DNA of 64,000 nucleotides from an uncultured Eubacteriales bacterium (GTDB lineage: Bacteria > Bacillota > Clostridia > TANB77 > CAG-508): the NCBI GenBank assembly GCA_902787685.1, contig CADAHH010000003.1, forward strand, positions 1-64,000, given 5' to 3'. Every line of letters starts with the position of its first letter. The first letter of the stretch is position 1. Shown piece after piece: positions 27,356 to 37,311 of the stretch. The position numbers were made by a program, and so were the translations under genes. Under the pieces are notes generated by a model. It was not told where the DNA came from and did not search any database. It was given only the letters and a program-made list of their open reading frames with translations.

Positions 27356-29050
27356 TTAAAATGCTACAATTAACATAATTTTATAAATAATTGCCAAAAC
27401 AATTGGTATTGATGTCCATATAACATATTGTATTATCCAATTTTGATACTTTTTCTGTACAGAATCTTCTTTACCCAGTGAATGCATTACTGCGAAAACA
27501 GGTCCCAAAACAGACAGTATAATCAATACTATTAATCTAACAAACATAGCTATTACTACAATGATATTTACCCACACTAGTACAATATAAAACAATGTAT
27601 ATGTTAATTTATTCCCTATTTTATCAACCTTAGAAATACTGGACATATATCGTGTATATCCTGTTATATTAGTGCTGAAACTATATATTTTATCATCATT
27701 TTGTAAAACTACACGTATTGGCGGTTCATTTGTTTCTGAAACCTTTAAGTTATTAAAAATCATATTAGTAAAATAAATACATAAATTCATAATAACTACA
27801 GAACCTACCAACATCAGTATTGATTTCACAAACTCATTAATTCTTGAAACATGTTTCTCTTTTTCATCTGGAGTAAGTGATTGTTTTACTAATGAAATTC
27901 CGTGAAATATCATCACACCTATTAAAATTGCTGATGATAAATAAATAACTATATGCACTAAAGTAGATGCAAAACTGTTTCTTATCTTTTGCCATTCTGA
28001 TATATTTTTTGATTTAGGTTTTGAAAAAAAATTAGCATCAAACTCTTCCAATTGGCCAGTAACTATTGAATATAAATCAACTGGTATTATTGGTATTTCT
28101 GTTTCTTTATCAAATCCATTAGATTTAGCTTCTTCATATTTAGGTATTTGTTCTTTTGAGCCCTCATTTGCTCCATCCTCGCTGAAGTTAACGTAAAGGT
28201 TTTTATTCTTATCTTGTAAAATCTTTTTTGGCTCATATGTTATTGCCCATGGTTTAATCTTATCTATTCCTTCTGAATAATTACTTGTTTCAATTGAATT
28301 TAAAATCATCTGTGGGCCATCAGCAATCAATCCTCTAAATAAATCTAAAACCATCATTAATAATTTTCCAACAGCTTTTTCTATTGTTTCTTTTATAGCT
28401 CCCCCAATACTCTCAACTTCAATAAAATTTGTACCTTCTCTTAATTGTTCTTGTTCTCCTGTGTTATAATCTTTTCCTGAATATAGTTTTGTAGCTTTTA
28501 TAACTATTTTTTGGTTAGCTTCATGGTTTCCTGATCCAGATGTCCAACTATCTTGGCTTCCTCCACCTATTAATAATACATCCCATGTAGATCCAACTGT
28601 TAAAGCATTTTTCTTCTCTGGACAACCATAAGTAGATACTAATTGATCATAAGAATAATATTTTTTATAAACAACATCAAACCATCCGTTTGTGGGCATC
28701 GTTATAGGCTTATATTCTTTATCATTATTTCTTTTGTCTTCACCTATTTGAATAATATATTTTCCTTCTTTAATTTTAGATTCCTCTGTAATCTTTATCT
28801 TAGTTCTAAATCTCATTGTGTTTTCGCCATTTGATAATTTGTCTCCTGCATAACCAAATGTTTTTTGAAGTGTTGAAATTGCTTTTTCTTTTTCTTCTTT
28901 ATTTATTGTAGCTCCTTCATTTGAATACAATGTAAGCTCAAAATTATTAGCTTCCTTTGTTATTATTGCACCATAAGAAGTTGTTTGGTAAAAGAATATA
29001 TTAAAAAAAATATATATAAACATCACAACTATTAATATTTTTTTAATCAC
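27356..29050 (-). CDS. VirB6-like membrane protein with unknown ectodomain
   Basis: I place the start at GTG 29048-29050, preceded by AAGAAGGAGGTAAAT; this gives 564 residues and avoids overlap with the previous gene. Layout: signal-like span (IKKILIVVMFIYIFFNIFF), a ~200-residue beta-rich ectodomain, an amphipathic/hydrophobic helix (LLMMVLDLFRGLI), the cluster's shared motif IPIIPVDLYSIVTG...DANFF, a span pair (LVHIVIYLSSAILIGVMIFHGI; SILMLVGSVVIMNLCIYF), and a C-terminal pack of spans with IVLIILSVLGPVFAVMH. This is the polytopic core expected of VirB6/TrbL-type channel proteins. Confidence 0.75.
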   Translation of the reverse strand: MIKKILIVVMFIYIFFNIFFYQTTSYGAIITKEANNFELTLYSNEGATINKEEKEKAISTLQKTFGYAGDKLSNGENTMRFRTKIKITEESKIKEGKYIIQIGEDKRNNDKEYKPITMPTNGWFDVVYKKYYSYDQLVSTYGCPEKKNALTVGSTWDVLLIGGGSQDSWTSGSGNHEANQKIVIKATKLYSGKDYNTGEQEQLREGTNFIEVESIGGAIKETIEKAVGKLLMMVLDLFRGLIADGPQMILNSIETSNYSEGIDKIKPWAITYEPKKILQDKNKNLYVNFSEDGANEGSKEQIPKYEEAKSNGFDKETEIPIIPVDLYSIVTGQLEEFDANFFSKPKSKNISEWQKIRNSFASTLVHIVIYLSSAILIGVMIFHGISLVKQSLTPDEKEKHVSRINEFVKSILMLVGSVVIMNLCIYFTNMIFNNLKVSETNEPPIRVVLQNDDKIYSFSTNITGYTRYMSSISKVDKIGNKLTYTLFYIVLVWVNIIVVIAMFVRLIVLIILSVLGPVFAVMHSLGKEDSVQKKYQNWIIQYVIWTSIPIVLAIIYKIMLIVAF

Positions 29051-29070
29051 ATTTACCTCCTTCTTATTAA

Positions 29071-31072
29071 TTAAAATATTAATCTTAAAGCAATCGTGTA
29101 GACTAAAGCCAATATTATCTGAATAGAAGCTATTAATACATAAGTAATAGTCCATCTTTGATATGAAAAGCCAAAGATGCTTTTTATATTAAACGCAGAA
29201 GCAATAGCGATAATTGGTCCTAAAATTGATAATACTACCATTATACATAATCTGAGAACCATTGCAAAAGTTGCTATCGCATTTATTAGAACTAGTAAAC
29301 AATATATAACTACATAAAGTGATTTAAAATCGGCTAATTTTGGTTGATTTATTTGAGCCATAAATCTATAATACCCCATTACATTTGTGCTAAAACTGTA
29401 GTCGTTATTTTTACCATCTAAATTTCCTTCTCCAACATTAATTCTAATCGGTAATTCATCTGCATCTGTCGCAATAAAACTTCTAGATATTCCTTGAACC
29501 ATAAAAATACTTATACCCATTATAAGAACTGTTGCTACAAGCATAATTGTTGACTTTGCAAATTCTTTTATTCCACCTATATGTTCTTTTCTTTCATCCG
29601 GTGTAAGTGTTCCTTGTACTATGGCGATTCCATGTAAAATCAAAGTAATTATCAATAAAGCAGACCCAACATAAATAATTATATGAATCACACCAGAAAC
29701 AAAATTTCTTACAATTAACCAACTAGAAGAAGTAGAGTGTAATTCTTTGTCATTTTGACCTGTAAGAAAATTAATATCAAATAAGTCTACTTTTCCTTCT
29801 GCGAACGTATAAAACTCAACTGGAATAATAGGTATTGTCGTAACCTCTTCCAGACCTTCATCTCTAACATTTATGTTTTTAATTTTTTGTTTGTCCTTTT
29901 TTCCTAAATTTTCCGTTCCTTTTGAATAGTATGCATACTTATTTTTATTTGAATCATTTAAAATTTCCTCTGGTTCCATTAATATATTCCAGTTTGCTAA
30001 TTTATCTTTATTGTTATATTTAGATGTTTGAATAGAATTAATATTGCTTTGTAATGCATCAAATGGAATTAAACATATATCTAGCAGTTTTATTTTTATA
30101 TGTCCCATTATGTTGGTTAAATCATCCCATTTATCTTCCCACCACGTAGTATGATCCTCATCAGAATCTGTATTTGTATCACTATCACTATCACTTTCAC
30201 TTTCACTATCACTTTCACTGTCATCATCATTATTTTCGTTTTCTGTTGTATGAATAATAGCTAAACCTGATGTTACATCTTTAAGAGTTAATTTATATTC
30301 GTTTGCTTTTTCCTCTTCTATTGCTAGACCTATTATTACTTTAATACTGTCTCCATTGTTTAGTTCTCTATTAATATGTTTATTTAAATAATTCTTTGGG
30401 ATACTTACCTTATTTCCATTTCCAACTTGTATCTGATAATTGTTGCTATCAGATGAAATACATTTTATAGTCGTATTTAAAGTTGCGACACTTTTTCCGT
30501 TCGGAAATAATTTAACCATATCCGTATTTGTACCATATTTAGATTTTATTTGATCTTGTGCTTCATCTTTAGTAGGTTTTTTTATAGTATCAAGATATAT
30601 ATTTAAATTTGATTGCTGTGAATCTTCTTTAGATATCAATTCCAATATATTTACATCAAAGCTATTGCTTTTTTTAGTAATTTGACTTTTATTTATAACA
30701 AACGCTCTTAACGTTATACTAATACTATCACCATTTTTTGGTTCTCCATTGAATAAATTTATTACTTTTCGTAATGGTATTGTTATACTTTTTCCGCTTT
30801 CCAACCTTTAACGTATAGCTTGATTGTGTTTTTGATAAACATTTTAAAGTTGTATTCAAGGATATTAAACTTGTAGGACTAGAATTTATAGTAACAGTAT
30901 CATTACTAGAGCCATATGTTGATTTTAAATATTTTTCTAAATCTTTATTACTTATATTTTGTATTGTTTCAAGACGTGAAGATATAGAACAAGTATAGGC
31001 TTGAGTATAATTTATGTTAAATATAATAACTATAATAGTTATTATAACAGCTAAATATAATTTTTTCCTCAC
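29071..31072 (-). CDS. VirB6-like protein with tandem ectodomain repeats and internal +1 frameshift at CGG
   Basis: The N-terminal part (31072 to K92) carries a signal peptide and half of a repeat module; zero frame then hits CGG (30794-30796) and soon stops. Skipping the C gives GGA AAA AGT and an open frame to 29071, total 666 residues. The proof is internal: module 1 then reads VGKGKSITIP, aligning with VGNGNKVSIP of module 2, and both modules share LNTT(L/I)KC and NGDSI. After an S/D-repeat acidic linker come the shared motif IPIIPVEFYTFAEG...DINFL, span pairs, TPDERKEH, and a VVLSILGPIIAIA C-terminal core. A VirB6/TrbL-type channel subunit is inferred. Confidence 0.78.
30793..30796 (-). 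other. Proposed +1 recoding site CGG-A in the tandem-repeat VirB6-like gene
   Basis: Zero frame AAG CGG AAA; shifted AAG (C) GGA AAA. The glycine produced aligns with a glycine in the second copy of the same module, so the correct frame can be judged without outside homologues. Confidence 0.75.
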
Positions 31073-31084
31073 TTTATCTCCCTC

Positions 31085-32977
31085 CTATACGCCTTCTTTA
31101 AAATACATCTCCAATACTATTTTATATGGAATAGCAATTATAAGTATCATTAGAGCCCATGTTATATATCTAATCACCCAATCTCTATATGTCATTTTTA
31201 TAAAGCCACCTTCACGTATAGCTTCTTGACAAGCAACAATAGGTCCTATTAAAGATAAATATACAAGCATCAAATATCTTATAATCATAAACACTAATAA
31301 AACACAATTTCCTAATGCTAATATTACATAAAAAGCTGAATATGAAAATTTTTGTTCAATCATGTCAGTATTGCCTAAATCACTTTTATATCTGAGATAT
31401 CCTATAACACTAGTACTAAACGAAACATTTTTATCACTTTCAACATTAACTCTAATTGGAAGCTCATCTATGTCATTGAGTTTCATATTTAAGAAAAATA
31501 CTTTGCTTAAATAAATACATAATGCCATAACCAAAATAGTGCCGACTAACATGAATACTGATTTAATAAATATATTTAAATTATCTTTATGTTTGACTTT
31601 TTCTTTTGGTGTTATAGATGCTCTTACAATATTAATTGCATTCCATATTAATGAAACTATTAAGAAAGCCGAACACAAATAAATCGTTATATGAAGTATA
31701 GCTGATATAAATGCTAAGATTCCTTCTTTATACGTAAAAAAATCCATATCAAGTAATTTAAGAGTTCCAGATGCAAAATGATATAAATCAACTCTGATAA
31801 CAGGTATTTCAGTATCTTTCGAGAGTTCTTCTGTCTTTCCATCTATAGTAGTATAATATGTACTTTCTTTTTTATCTTCGCTTACATTTGTATATTTGTT
31901 TCTGACTCCTTTATTACCCTCGGCTTTTAAATCATCGTATTTATATGTAATTTTGAAATCTTTCCAAGTTCCATCTGGTATTGTAACAATCAAATGTACC
32001 AACATTTGAGGTACATCACCCAACAAAAACTTAAAAAAATCAATTACATCTCCTGCTAATTGCATAATGCTACTGAATAGAGAATCTAAAATTCCTTTTT
32101 TGCTTTTTTTCTTAGTATTAATTAAATCCGGATTTTGATTTAAAAATATAGCGATACCTTTGTATACACCTTCTGCTAATTTTTGATAGTTCTCATCTGT
32201 AGTATCAAATGCACCATTTGCCATCTCAACAACCATACTAGGAACTCTTGCATAAGAAATTTGTACTAAATCCATCTCTATAGCTTCTTCATTATTTATA
32301 GCAATATCTCCTCGTTGTTTCAGTCCTTCAATAAGAGCTTTACCTAGTTCATTACATCTTTCATAATTTGAATTTACAGGTTCCATATTTCTATAATTCT
32401 CATTAGTGGGTATCATAGTGTAATATGCACCACTTATACCAGGAGAATCATCAAAGTGCAATGAAACTTGCAAATCTGCATATTTATTTGCCAAAATAGT
32501 TCTTGCTATATTATCTAATTGAACATCATCACTATCTCTTATCATCAATACATTATAACCATTGTCAAGTAATAAATCCCTTAATCTTATGGCTACTTCT
32601 TTTGTTGCTGTTGCCTCTTCTACTCCATTATTAAAATCCATTCCTGTTGAAACTGCAGTAGCCATTGTAGCTCCAATTGGTGTAGATCCTCCTGTAACTT
32701 TACCAGAACCATCTGGGTGGCTTTGAACCTGTTTATTACTTCCCCCACTAGTTCCGTGTCCTGCATTTACAGTTACAGTTATATTTTTTTTGTTTGAATT
32801 AGTATTTTTATATAGTTTAGCTTTTCCAGACTTAATAGCGCAATATTCTGCGTACTCATCATTTTCTTCAACCCCAACCTCTTCATATGTATAAACAGCA
32901 TAAACTACACTATGGAATATCGCTTGGAAAGATATTATTATTATTAAAACTAGAGTTAAGATTTTTTTATTTTTCAA
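31085..32977 (-). CDS. N-acetylmuramoyl-L-alanine amidase fused to VirB6-like membrane core
   Basis: 630 residues: signal span (5-27); Amidase_3 zinc amidase (about 65-280) with NAGHG (H74), the glutamate region GVEEATATKEVA (about 119), SLHFD (H174) and catalytic VEMANG (E251); an amphipathic helix; then the shared motif IPVIRVDLYHFASG...DMDFF, two spans (ILHITIYLCSAFLIVSLIWNAI; VFMLVGTILVMALCIYL) and a C-terminal span pack with LMLVYLSLIGPIVA. The amidase would cleave the lactyl-peptide bond of peptidoglycan next to the channel. Amidase fused to a VirB6-type core is unusual. Confidence 0.82.
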   Translation of the reverse strand: MKNKKILTLVLIIIISFQAIFHSVVYAVYTYEEVGVEENDEYAEYCAIKSGKAKLYKNTNSNKKNITVTVNAGHGTSGGSNKQVQSHPDGSGKVTGGSTPIGATMATAVSTGMDFNNGVEEATATKEVAIRLRDLLLDNGYNVLMIRDSDDVQLDNIARTILANKYADLQVSLHFDDSPGISGAYYTMIPTNENYRNMEPVNSNYERCNELGKALIEGLKQRGDIAINNEEAIEMDLVQISYARVPSMVVEMANGAFDTTDENYQKLAEGVYKGIAIFLNQNPDLINTKKKSKKGILDSLFSSIMQLAGDVIDFFKFLLGDVPQMLVHLIVTIPDGTWKDFKITYKYDDLKAEGNKGVRNKYTNVSEDKKESTYYTTIDGKTEELSKDTEIPVIRVDLYHFASGTLKLLDMDFFTYKEGILAFISAILHITIYLCSAFLIVSLIWNAINIVRASITPKEKVKHKDNLNIFIKSVFMLVGTILVMALCIYLSKVFFLNMKLNDIDELPIRVNVESDKNVSFSTSVIGYLRYKSDLGNTDMIEQKFSYSAFYVILALGNCVLLVFMIIRYLMLVYLSLIGPIVACQEAIREGGFIKMTYRDWVIRYITWALMILIIAIPYKIVLEMYFKEGV

Positions 32978-32995
32978 TCTATATCCTTCCTTTCT

Positions 32996-34165
32996 TTACA
33001 ATCGTAATGCTAAACTTATTAATGCAGTTAGAATAAATGGTACCCAGACTACTGTCAGGAAAATTTTTATCCAACCATTAATAAAAAATAAACCACTTCC
33101 TTGATTTTGCCCATTTTGTGTTGTATTTGTCATTGTTGTAACAGCTGTTACTGGTGCAATCACAATTAATCCTCCAACTATTATCATTCTAAAAAACATA
33201 AATACAAACCAAAATAGATTAATAAATGCACAGCCTAAATATACTAAACTCCACATATATTCATCTAATATATTAGTAGATAATGTATTATATCTAACTG
33301 CACTAATAATGTTTGTATTAAAAGAATATACATCTTTTACATTATATCTTATAGGGAAATATGTAGTAACTCCATTTGTAATTAATTTATTTGCCAAAGT
33401 ATATAGATTAACCATTAGTGTACTAAATAAATATACTCCTACTAAAATTAGTACAGCTGTAAAATAGTTATCAATAATTTTTTTTGAATTTTTTGCAGTT
33501 TCTGTATTATCACCATATATAGATGTAACAAGTAATATGCTTCTCCAAATAAGCATAATTATTAATAAGGCTGCACATACATAAAGAATAATATGGCTTA
33601 AAGTATTAATAAAATTTCTATATAAATCGCCGAAATTCTTATTTTCCTTTTCTGAAACACCTAAAAAATCTATATTAAATAGCCTAGGATTTGATGCTGT
33701 CATTGTATATGCATCAATTGGTATTGCCGGAATACTAGTGCCTGCATTAAATATTTCTTCACTTACTCCACTTTTATTCTCTTTTGTATTTGAAACATCT
33801 TCTTTTGCAAATGTATTTGTTTTTTTTGTAGAATCTGCTTTGTCAACTTGTATATCATTATGAAAATAATTATTTAATGACTCAAATTCTTGCCTTGAGT
33901 ATAATAGTACATTTGCTTCATCCTCATCTATATTTGTACATGCTTGATCTAGTGTTTTTTGTATTGTATCTCCTAATGGAAGATTAATATATTTTGCAAA
34001 TAAATCAAGAATGAACTCTACAAATCCAATATTATCTTGTCCATTTGATGAATTATCTGCAAAAACAATTTTGTTAGAAATTGAAGTTGTATCAATGATG
34101 AAAATAATTAAAACTGTAATTAAAATTTTTATTATTTTACTCATTTTCCACTTCCTTTCTAACAA
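32996..34165 (-). CDS. VirB6-like membrane protein, short ectodomain
   Basis: 389 residues; the likely start is the inner ATG giving MSKIIKILITVLIIFII, or the upstream one used here (MLERKWKMSK). After a ~120-residue outside part come the shared motif IPAIPIDAYTMTA...NIDFLG, spans (LSHIILYVCAALLIIMLIWRSI; YFTAVLILVGVYLFSTLMV) and a C-terminal span pack with MIIVGGLIVIAPVTAVTTM. It is the minimal member of the five VirB6-like paralogues and directly follows virB4, a common order in type IV systems. Confidence 0.75.
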   Translation of the reverse strand: MLERKWKMSKIIKILITVLIIFIIDTTSISNKIVFADNSSNGQDNIGFVEFILDLFAKYINLPLGDTIQKTLDQACTNIDEDEANVLLYSRQEFESLNNYFHNDIQVDKADSTKKTNTFAKEDVSNTKENKSGVSEEIFNAGTSIPAIPIDAYTMTASNPRLFNIDFLGVSEKENKNFGDLYRNFINTLSHIILYVCAALLIIMLIWRSILLVTSIYGDNTETAKNSKKIIDNYFTAVLILVGVYLFSTLMVNLYTLANKLITNGVTTYFPIRYNVKDVYSFNTNIISAVRYNTLSTNILDEYMWSLVYLGCAFINLFWFVFMFFRMIIVGGLIVIAPVTAVTTMTNTTQNGQNQGSGLFFINGWIKIFLTVVWVPFILTALISLALRL

Positions 34166-34184
34166 ATATTAATAATCTATCGTA

Positions 34185-36134
34185 TTATAATTTTCGAGCA
34201 TTCTGAGCCATTTTATTTAAGTTTGTTTCAACAAATTGGAATTCTTTTTCTGTAGGAGTTATCTGAAGTATTGCAGTTTCACTTCCAACTTTTAGTAATC
34301 CTTCACCCCTAGTGCAAGTAACTAAGTATGAAGCCTCTCCCGAACTTAATTTAAAAACTTCTTGTAATAATGAAATCTCTGATTTATCCTGTGCTAAAAA
34401 CAATTTTGTATCAGATGATGTTAGAACTGCTTGTGCTTCTGGTTTTTCATAAAAATCTTGGAATCTTTGTGAAATGATTGCAAGAGAAACATTTCTTTTT
34501 CTAGCACGTCTTGCCATTTTATTTAAGAAATCAACAGCCTCTGGGAATGGAAGTAACATCCAAGCCTCATCAACAATAACTCTTTTTTGTCTTGCTTTTT
34601 TCCTATCCTCACTATTCTTCTTAACAAATTTTTCCCAAATCCAAGAAAGAAGTATTTGTTGTGCAAGAGGTCTTGCAAATCTTTCTTCAAGTTGTGAAAT
34701 ATCTATATTTATAAATGGTGATCCATCTAAAAGCTCAAAAGAAGATTGTCCATCAAAATACGCCATTTGTCCGCCAAATGCCCTAATATACTGTTTCATA
34801 ACTTTTAATAGATAACTATAGTGATATCTGTAATCCTCATTTGTGTTTTTTTCAGATAACATTTCAAGTCTATTATACCAAGAACCTATAGTTGGCATTT
34901 CTTTCTTTTTCTTACCAAATGATCCAACTTTTCTTTCATTTTCATAAATACTTAATGGATCTGATGTAATACCACGTGCTGCATATTCTGCTGCTACAGA
35001 TTCAGAAATTATTTGTTTTGTAATTTCATTTACTTGTTCTGTTTTGGTACTACCTTTTGCCATTGTCATTAATGCTTGTGTAACGTCTTCAATTTTGTTT
35101 TCAATATTTAATGTTTCAATTTCACGTCCTGTAATCGCATCTTTTGCTCTTTCAATCTCCACATCAAAAACATTAATAATTGTATTTGATGTTGGACTAA
35201 CAATAATATTAATTCCGCCTAAAGCTTCTGCAACGGCATAATACTCTCCTTCAGCATCTAATGCTAAACTCTCTATACCCATTAAAACTGATGATCTTGA
35301 AATTAATGTTTTCATTGTAACTGATTTTCCAGCACCAGATTTTGCAAATATAACCATATTATAATTTGTAAGTGAAGGATGAAAGTTATCAAATAGGATT
35401 GGCTCACCTGTTTGCTTATTTATTCCTAATGGAACACCAGTTGGATGTCCAACTTCAGAAGTTAAAAATGGAAATATAGTTCCCATCGATGGCCTATCAA
35501 ACATTTGTTTTTTGTCTACCGTATTTTCCATAAGTGGTAAACACGATTTAAACGCATCCTCTTGCATCGCCCATGCACTTTTTATACTAACTAATGATTT
35601 AGACATCTCATTTGAAAGCAGTTTGGTTAATCTGTCTAAATCCTGTAAACTATAAGCAAATAATGTTGAAACAATAGTTGCTTCATATAATTTATTAAAA
35701 CCTGCAGCAATCTGATCTCTTAGCAATTCAGTTTCATATCTTTTTTGAGAAATATCACTTTCTCTGTTTATATTTCCTTTTTCACTAGCCATTATTCTTT
35801 CTGTTTCTAGTTCAACAATTGTTTTGTTTAAGTCTTTTTGTGAAGATTCTTCTGAAACAGGGTAGATATAAATAGATGTATTAATATCTCCAAACATATA
35901 TAAACTTCTAAATAATTCTGGAAATATACAAGATCTTGGTAGCCCTGATACAAAAAAGCTTCTGGCATATCTAGTAACATTTGATACAATTTCCATGTAA
36001 TCAAGTCTAGATGCATCTATTCCAGCTGGTGCTATTATTTCTTTAATTGATTTTTTATGCAAAACTTTATATTCATCTTCTTTATTGATTTTTTCTTGGT
36101 CTACCTTTTGTGGCTTTTTTCTCAATATTGACAT
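34185..36134 (-). CDS. virB4: VirB4-type secretion ATPase
   Basis: 649 residues. Walker A AKSGAGKSVTMK (K270), a LALDAEGEY strand, and Walker B VIVDEAWMLL (about 525) followed by ARRARKRNVSLAIISQRFQDF and LTSSDTKLFLAQDK are those of VirB4/TraE ATPases. The N-terminal ~230 residues resemble the distal part of the VirB4 N-terminal domain; the proximal part appears to be supplied by the separate upstream gene (36082-37311), which overlaps this one by 53 bases. It energises assembly/export at the inner face of the membrane. Symbol used in the family sense. Confidence 0.9.
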   Translation of the reverse strand: MSILRKKPQKVDQEKINKEDEYKVLHKKSIKEIIAPAGIDASRLDYMEIVSNVTRYARSFFVSGLPRSCIFPELFRSLYMFGDINTSIYIYPVSEESSQKDLNKTIVELETERIMASEKGNINRESDISQKRYETELLRDQIAAGFNKLYEATIVSTLFAYSLQDLDRLTKLLSNEMSKSLVSIKSAWAMQEDAFKSCLPLMENTVDKKQMFDRPSMGTIFPFLTSEVGHPTGVPLGINKQTGEPILFDNFHPSLTNYNMVIFAKSGAGKSVTMKTLISRSSVLMGIESLALDAEGEYYAVAEALGGINIIVSPTSNTIINVFDVEIERAKDAITGREIETLNIENKIEDVTQALMTMAKGSTKTEQVNEITKQIISESVAAEYAARGITSDPLSIYENERKVGSFGKKKKEMPTIGSWYNRLEMLSEKNTNEDYRYHYSYLLKVMKQYIRAFGGQMAYFDGQSSFELLDGSPFINIDISQLEERFARPLAQQILLSWIWEKFVKKNSEDRKKARQKRVIVDEAWMLLPFPEAVDFLNKMARRARKRNVSLAIISQRFQDFYEKPEAQAVLTSSDTKLFLAQDKSEISLLQEVFKLSSGEASYLVTCTRGEGLLKVGSETAILQITPTEKEFQFVETNLNKMAQNARKL

Positions 36135-37311
36135 CTACTGTTTCCTCCTTAATTAATTTATTTTCTGTTGTTTTGTTGTTTGGTTTATCATTTAATTTTT
36201 CTATAGCTTTATTTGCTATTTCCGATCCTATGTATTTTGAATGTTTTTTTATTAATTCCTTTGCTTTTTTTTCAACTAATTTTTTTTCATTTTTAACTTT
36301 ATCTTCATAAATAATATCTTTTTCACTACGAGCTTCAGTTATTTTTTTATTTGCTAATTCTATAGCTTTTTCTTCTATTTGCTTATCTAATAATTTTAAT
36401 TTCTTATCCATAACATCAGGAGCAGTTGAATATAATTCTTCAAATCCTGCTTGCCTTATTTTATCCATCCAGAATATGTCGGCCTCATCTCTATTGTACG
36501 CAATATATAATAATTCAACCAATTCTTCAGAATTCAAAACTCTTCCCATAACTTGACAAGAGAATAATGAATTGATTATACTTCTTGCTCTAGTATATAA
36601 TTCTGAAAATGCCATGTTTTCAAGTTCAGTTTTATCAAAATCTCCAGCTACCATTTCAGATCTATAACAAGGTATTATTACATAATATCTTTTACTTAAA
36701 ATACTTTGATTTAAACTTTGTCTTTCAATATCTTTAATAATATCCTCAGTATAGTCTTTTAAATTCTTTTGTTTAACTAACTCGTATTTTAGTTTATCAA
36801 TTTCATCTTTAGTTGACTGTTTATTTTTCAAACAATTTTCATACTCAATTTGAGCAGTAGTGTATCTTTTATCTATTTCATTTAGTCTCTTTTTATATCC
36901 ATCAATACTTCTCTCCAGATTTATAGTTCTGGTTTGTATATATAACTGAATTGTATATCTTAATGTATTCAAAAATGCAATGAACCCTTGTTCAACAGCT
37001 GCTTTTTCAACTTCAGACATTAAATCATAATTAATTCCTTGACATTCAACAACCATTAGATATTTACCATTTTTTTGTATAATCATATTGTCTTCTATTT
37101 TCTCAAAATCCATAAAATCTATAATTGATTCAGGTGTATATACAGTTGATGTTTTTTTTACTTGTTTATCTAAATTTTCTTTATTTTTTCGTCTTTCCTC
37201 TTCTTTTTTTTCTTTGAAACTAATTACAAATAATGCTCCAAAAAGTCCTAGAATTAATAAGATTACCAATCCTGCTAGTAGTGTAATAATTTTAACCATA
37301 TTATCGTTCAT
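36082..37311 (-). CDS. Membrane-anchored VirB4-N/TraC-like protein
   Basis: 409 residues. One N-terminal span (about 6-31, IITLLAGLVILLILGLFGALFVISF), then a domain with NGKYLMVVECQGINYDLMSEVEKAAVEQGFIAFLNTL and YIQTRTINLERS, which is the wording of VirB4/TraC N-terminal domains, a coiled coil (about 135-195), and a basic lysine-rich tail ending KGRPRKNQ. There is no ATP-binding motif. It overlaps the VirB4 gene, so the two products are probably made together and form a bipartite VirB4. Such anchored N-domain proteins next to PrgI occur in other Gram-positive and uncultured lineages. Confidence 0.75.
   Translation of the reverse strand: MNDNMVKIITLLAGLVILLILGLFGALFVISFKEKKEEERRKNKENLDKQVKKTSTVYTPESIIDFMDFEKIEDNMIIQKNGKYLMVVECQGINYDLMSEVEKAAVEQGFIAFLNTLRYTIQLYIQTRTINLERSIDGYKKRLNEIDKRYTTAQIEYENCLKNKQSTKDEIDKLKYELVKQKNLKDYTEDIIKDIERQSLNQSILSKRYYVIIPCYRSEMVAGDFDKTELENMAFSELYTRARSIINSLFSCQVMGRVLNSEELVELLYIAYNRDEADIFWMDKIRQAGFEELYSTAPDVMDKKLKLLDKQIEEKAIELANKKITEARSEKDIIYEDKVKNEKKLVEKKAKELIKKHSKYIGSEIANKAIEKLNDKPNNKTTENKLIKEETVDVNIEKKATKGRPRKNQ

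Noticed and set aside
34185-37311. virB4 as a fifth frameshifted gene
   Set aside because: Both overlapping products have good starts; the upstream one has its own membrane anchor and tail, and there is no CGG or duplicated sequence at the join.
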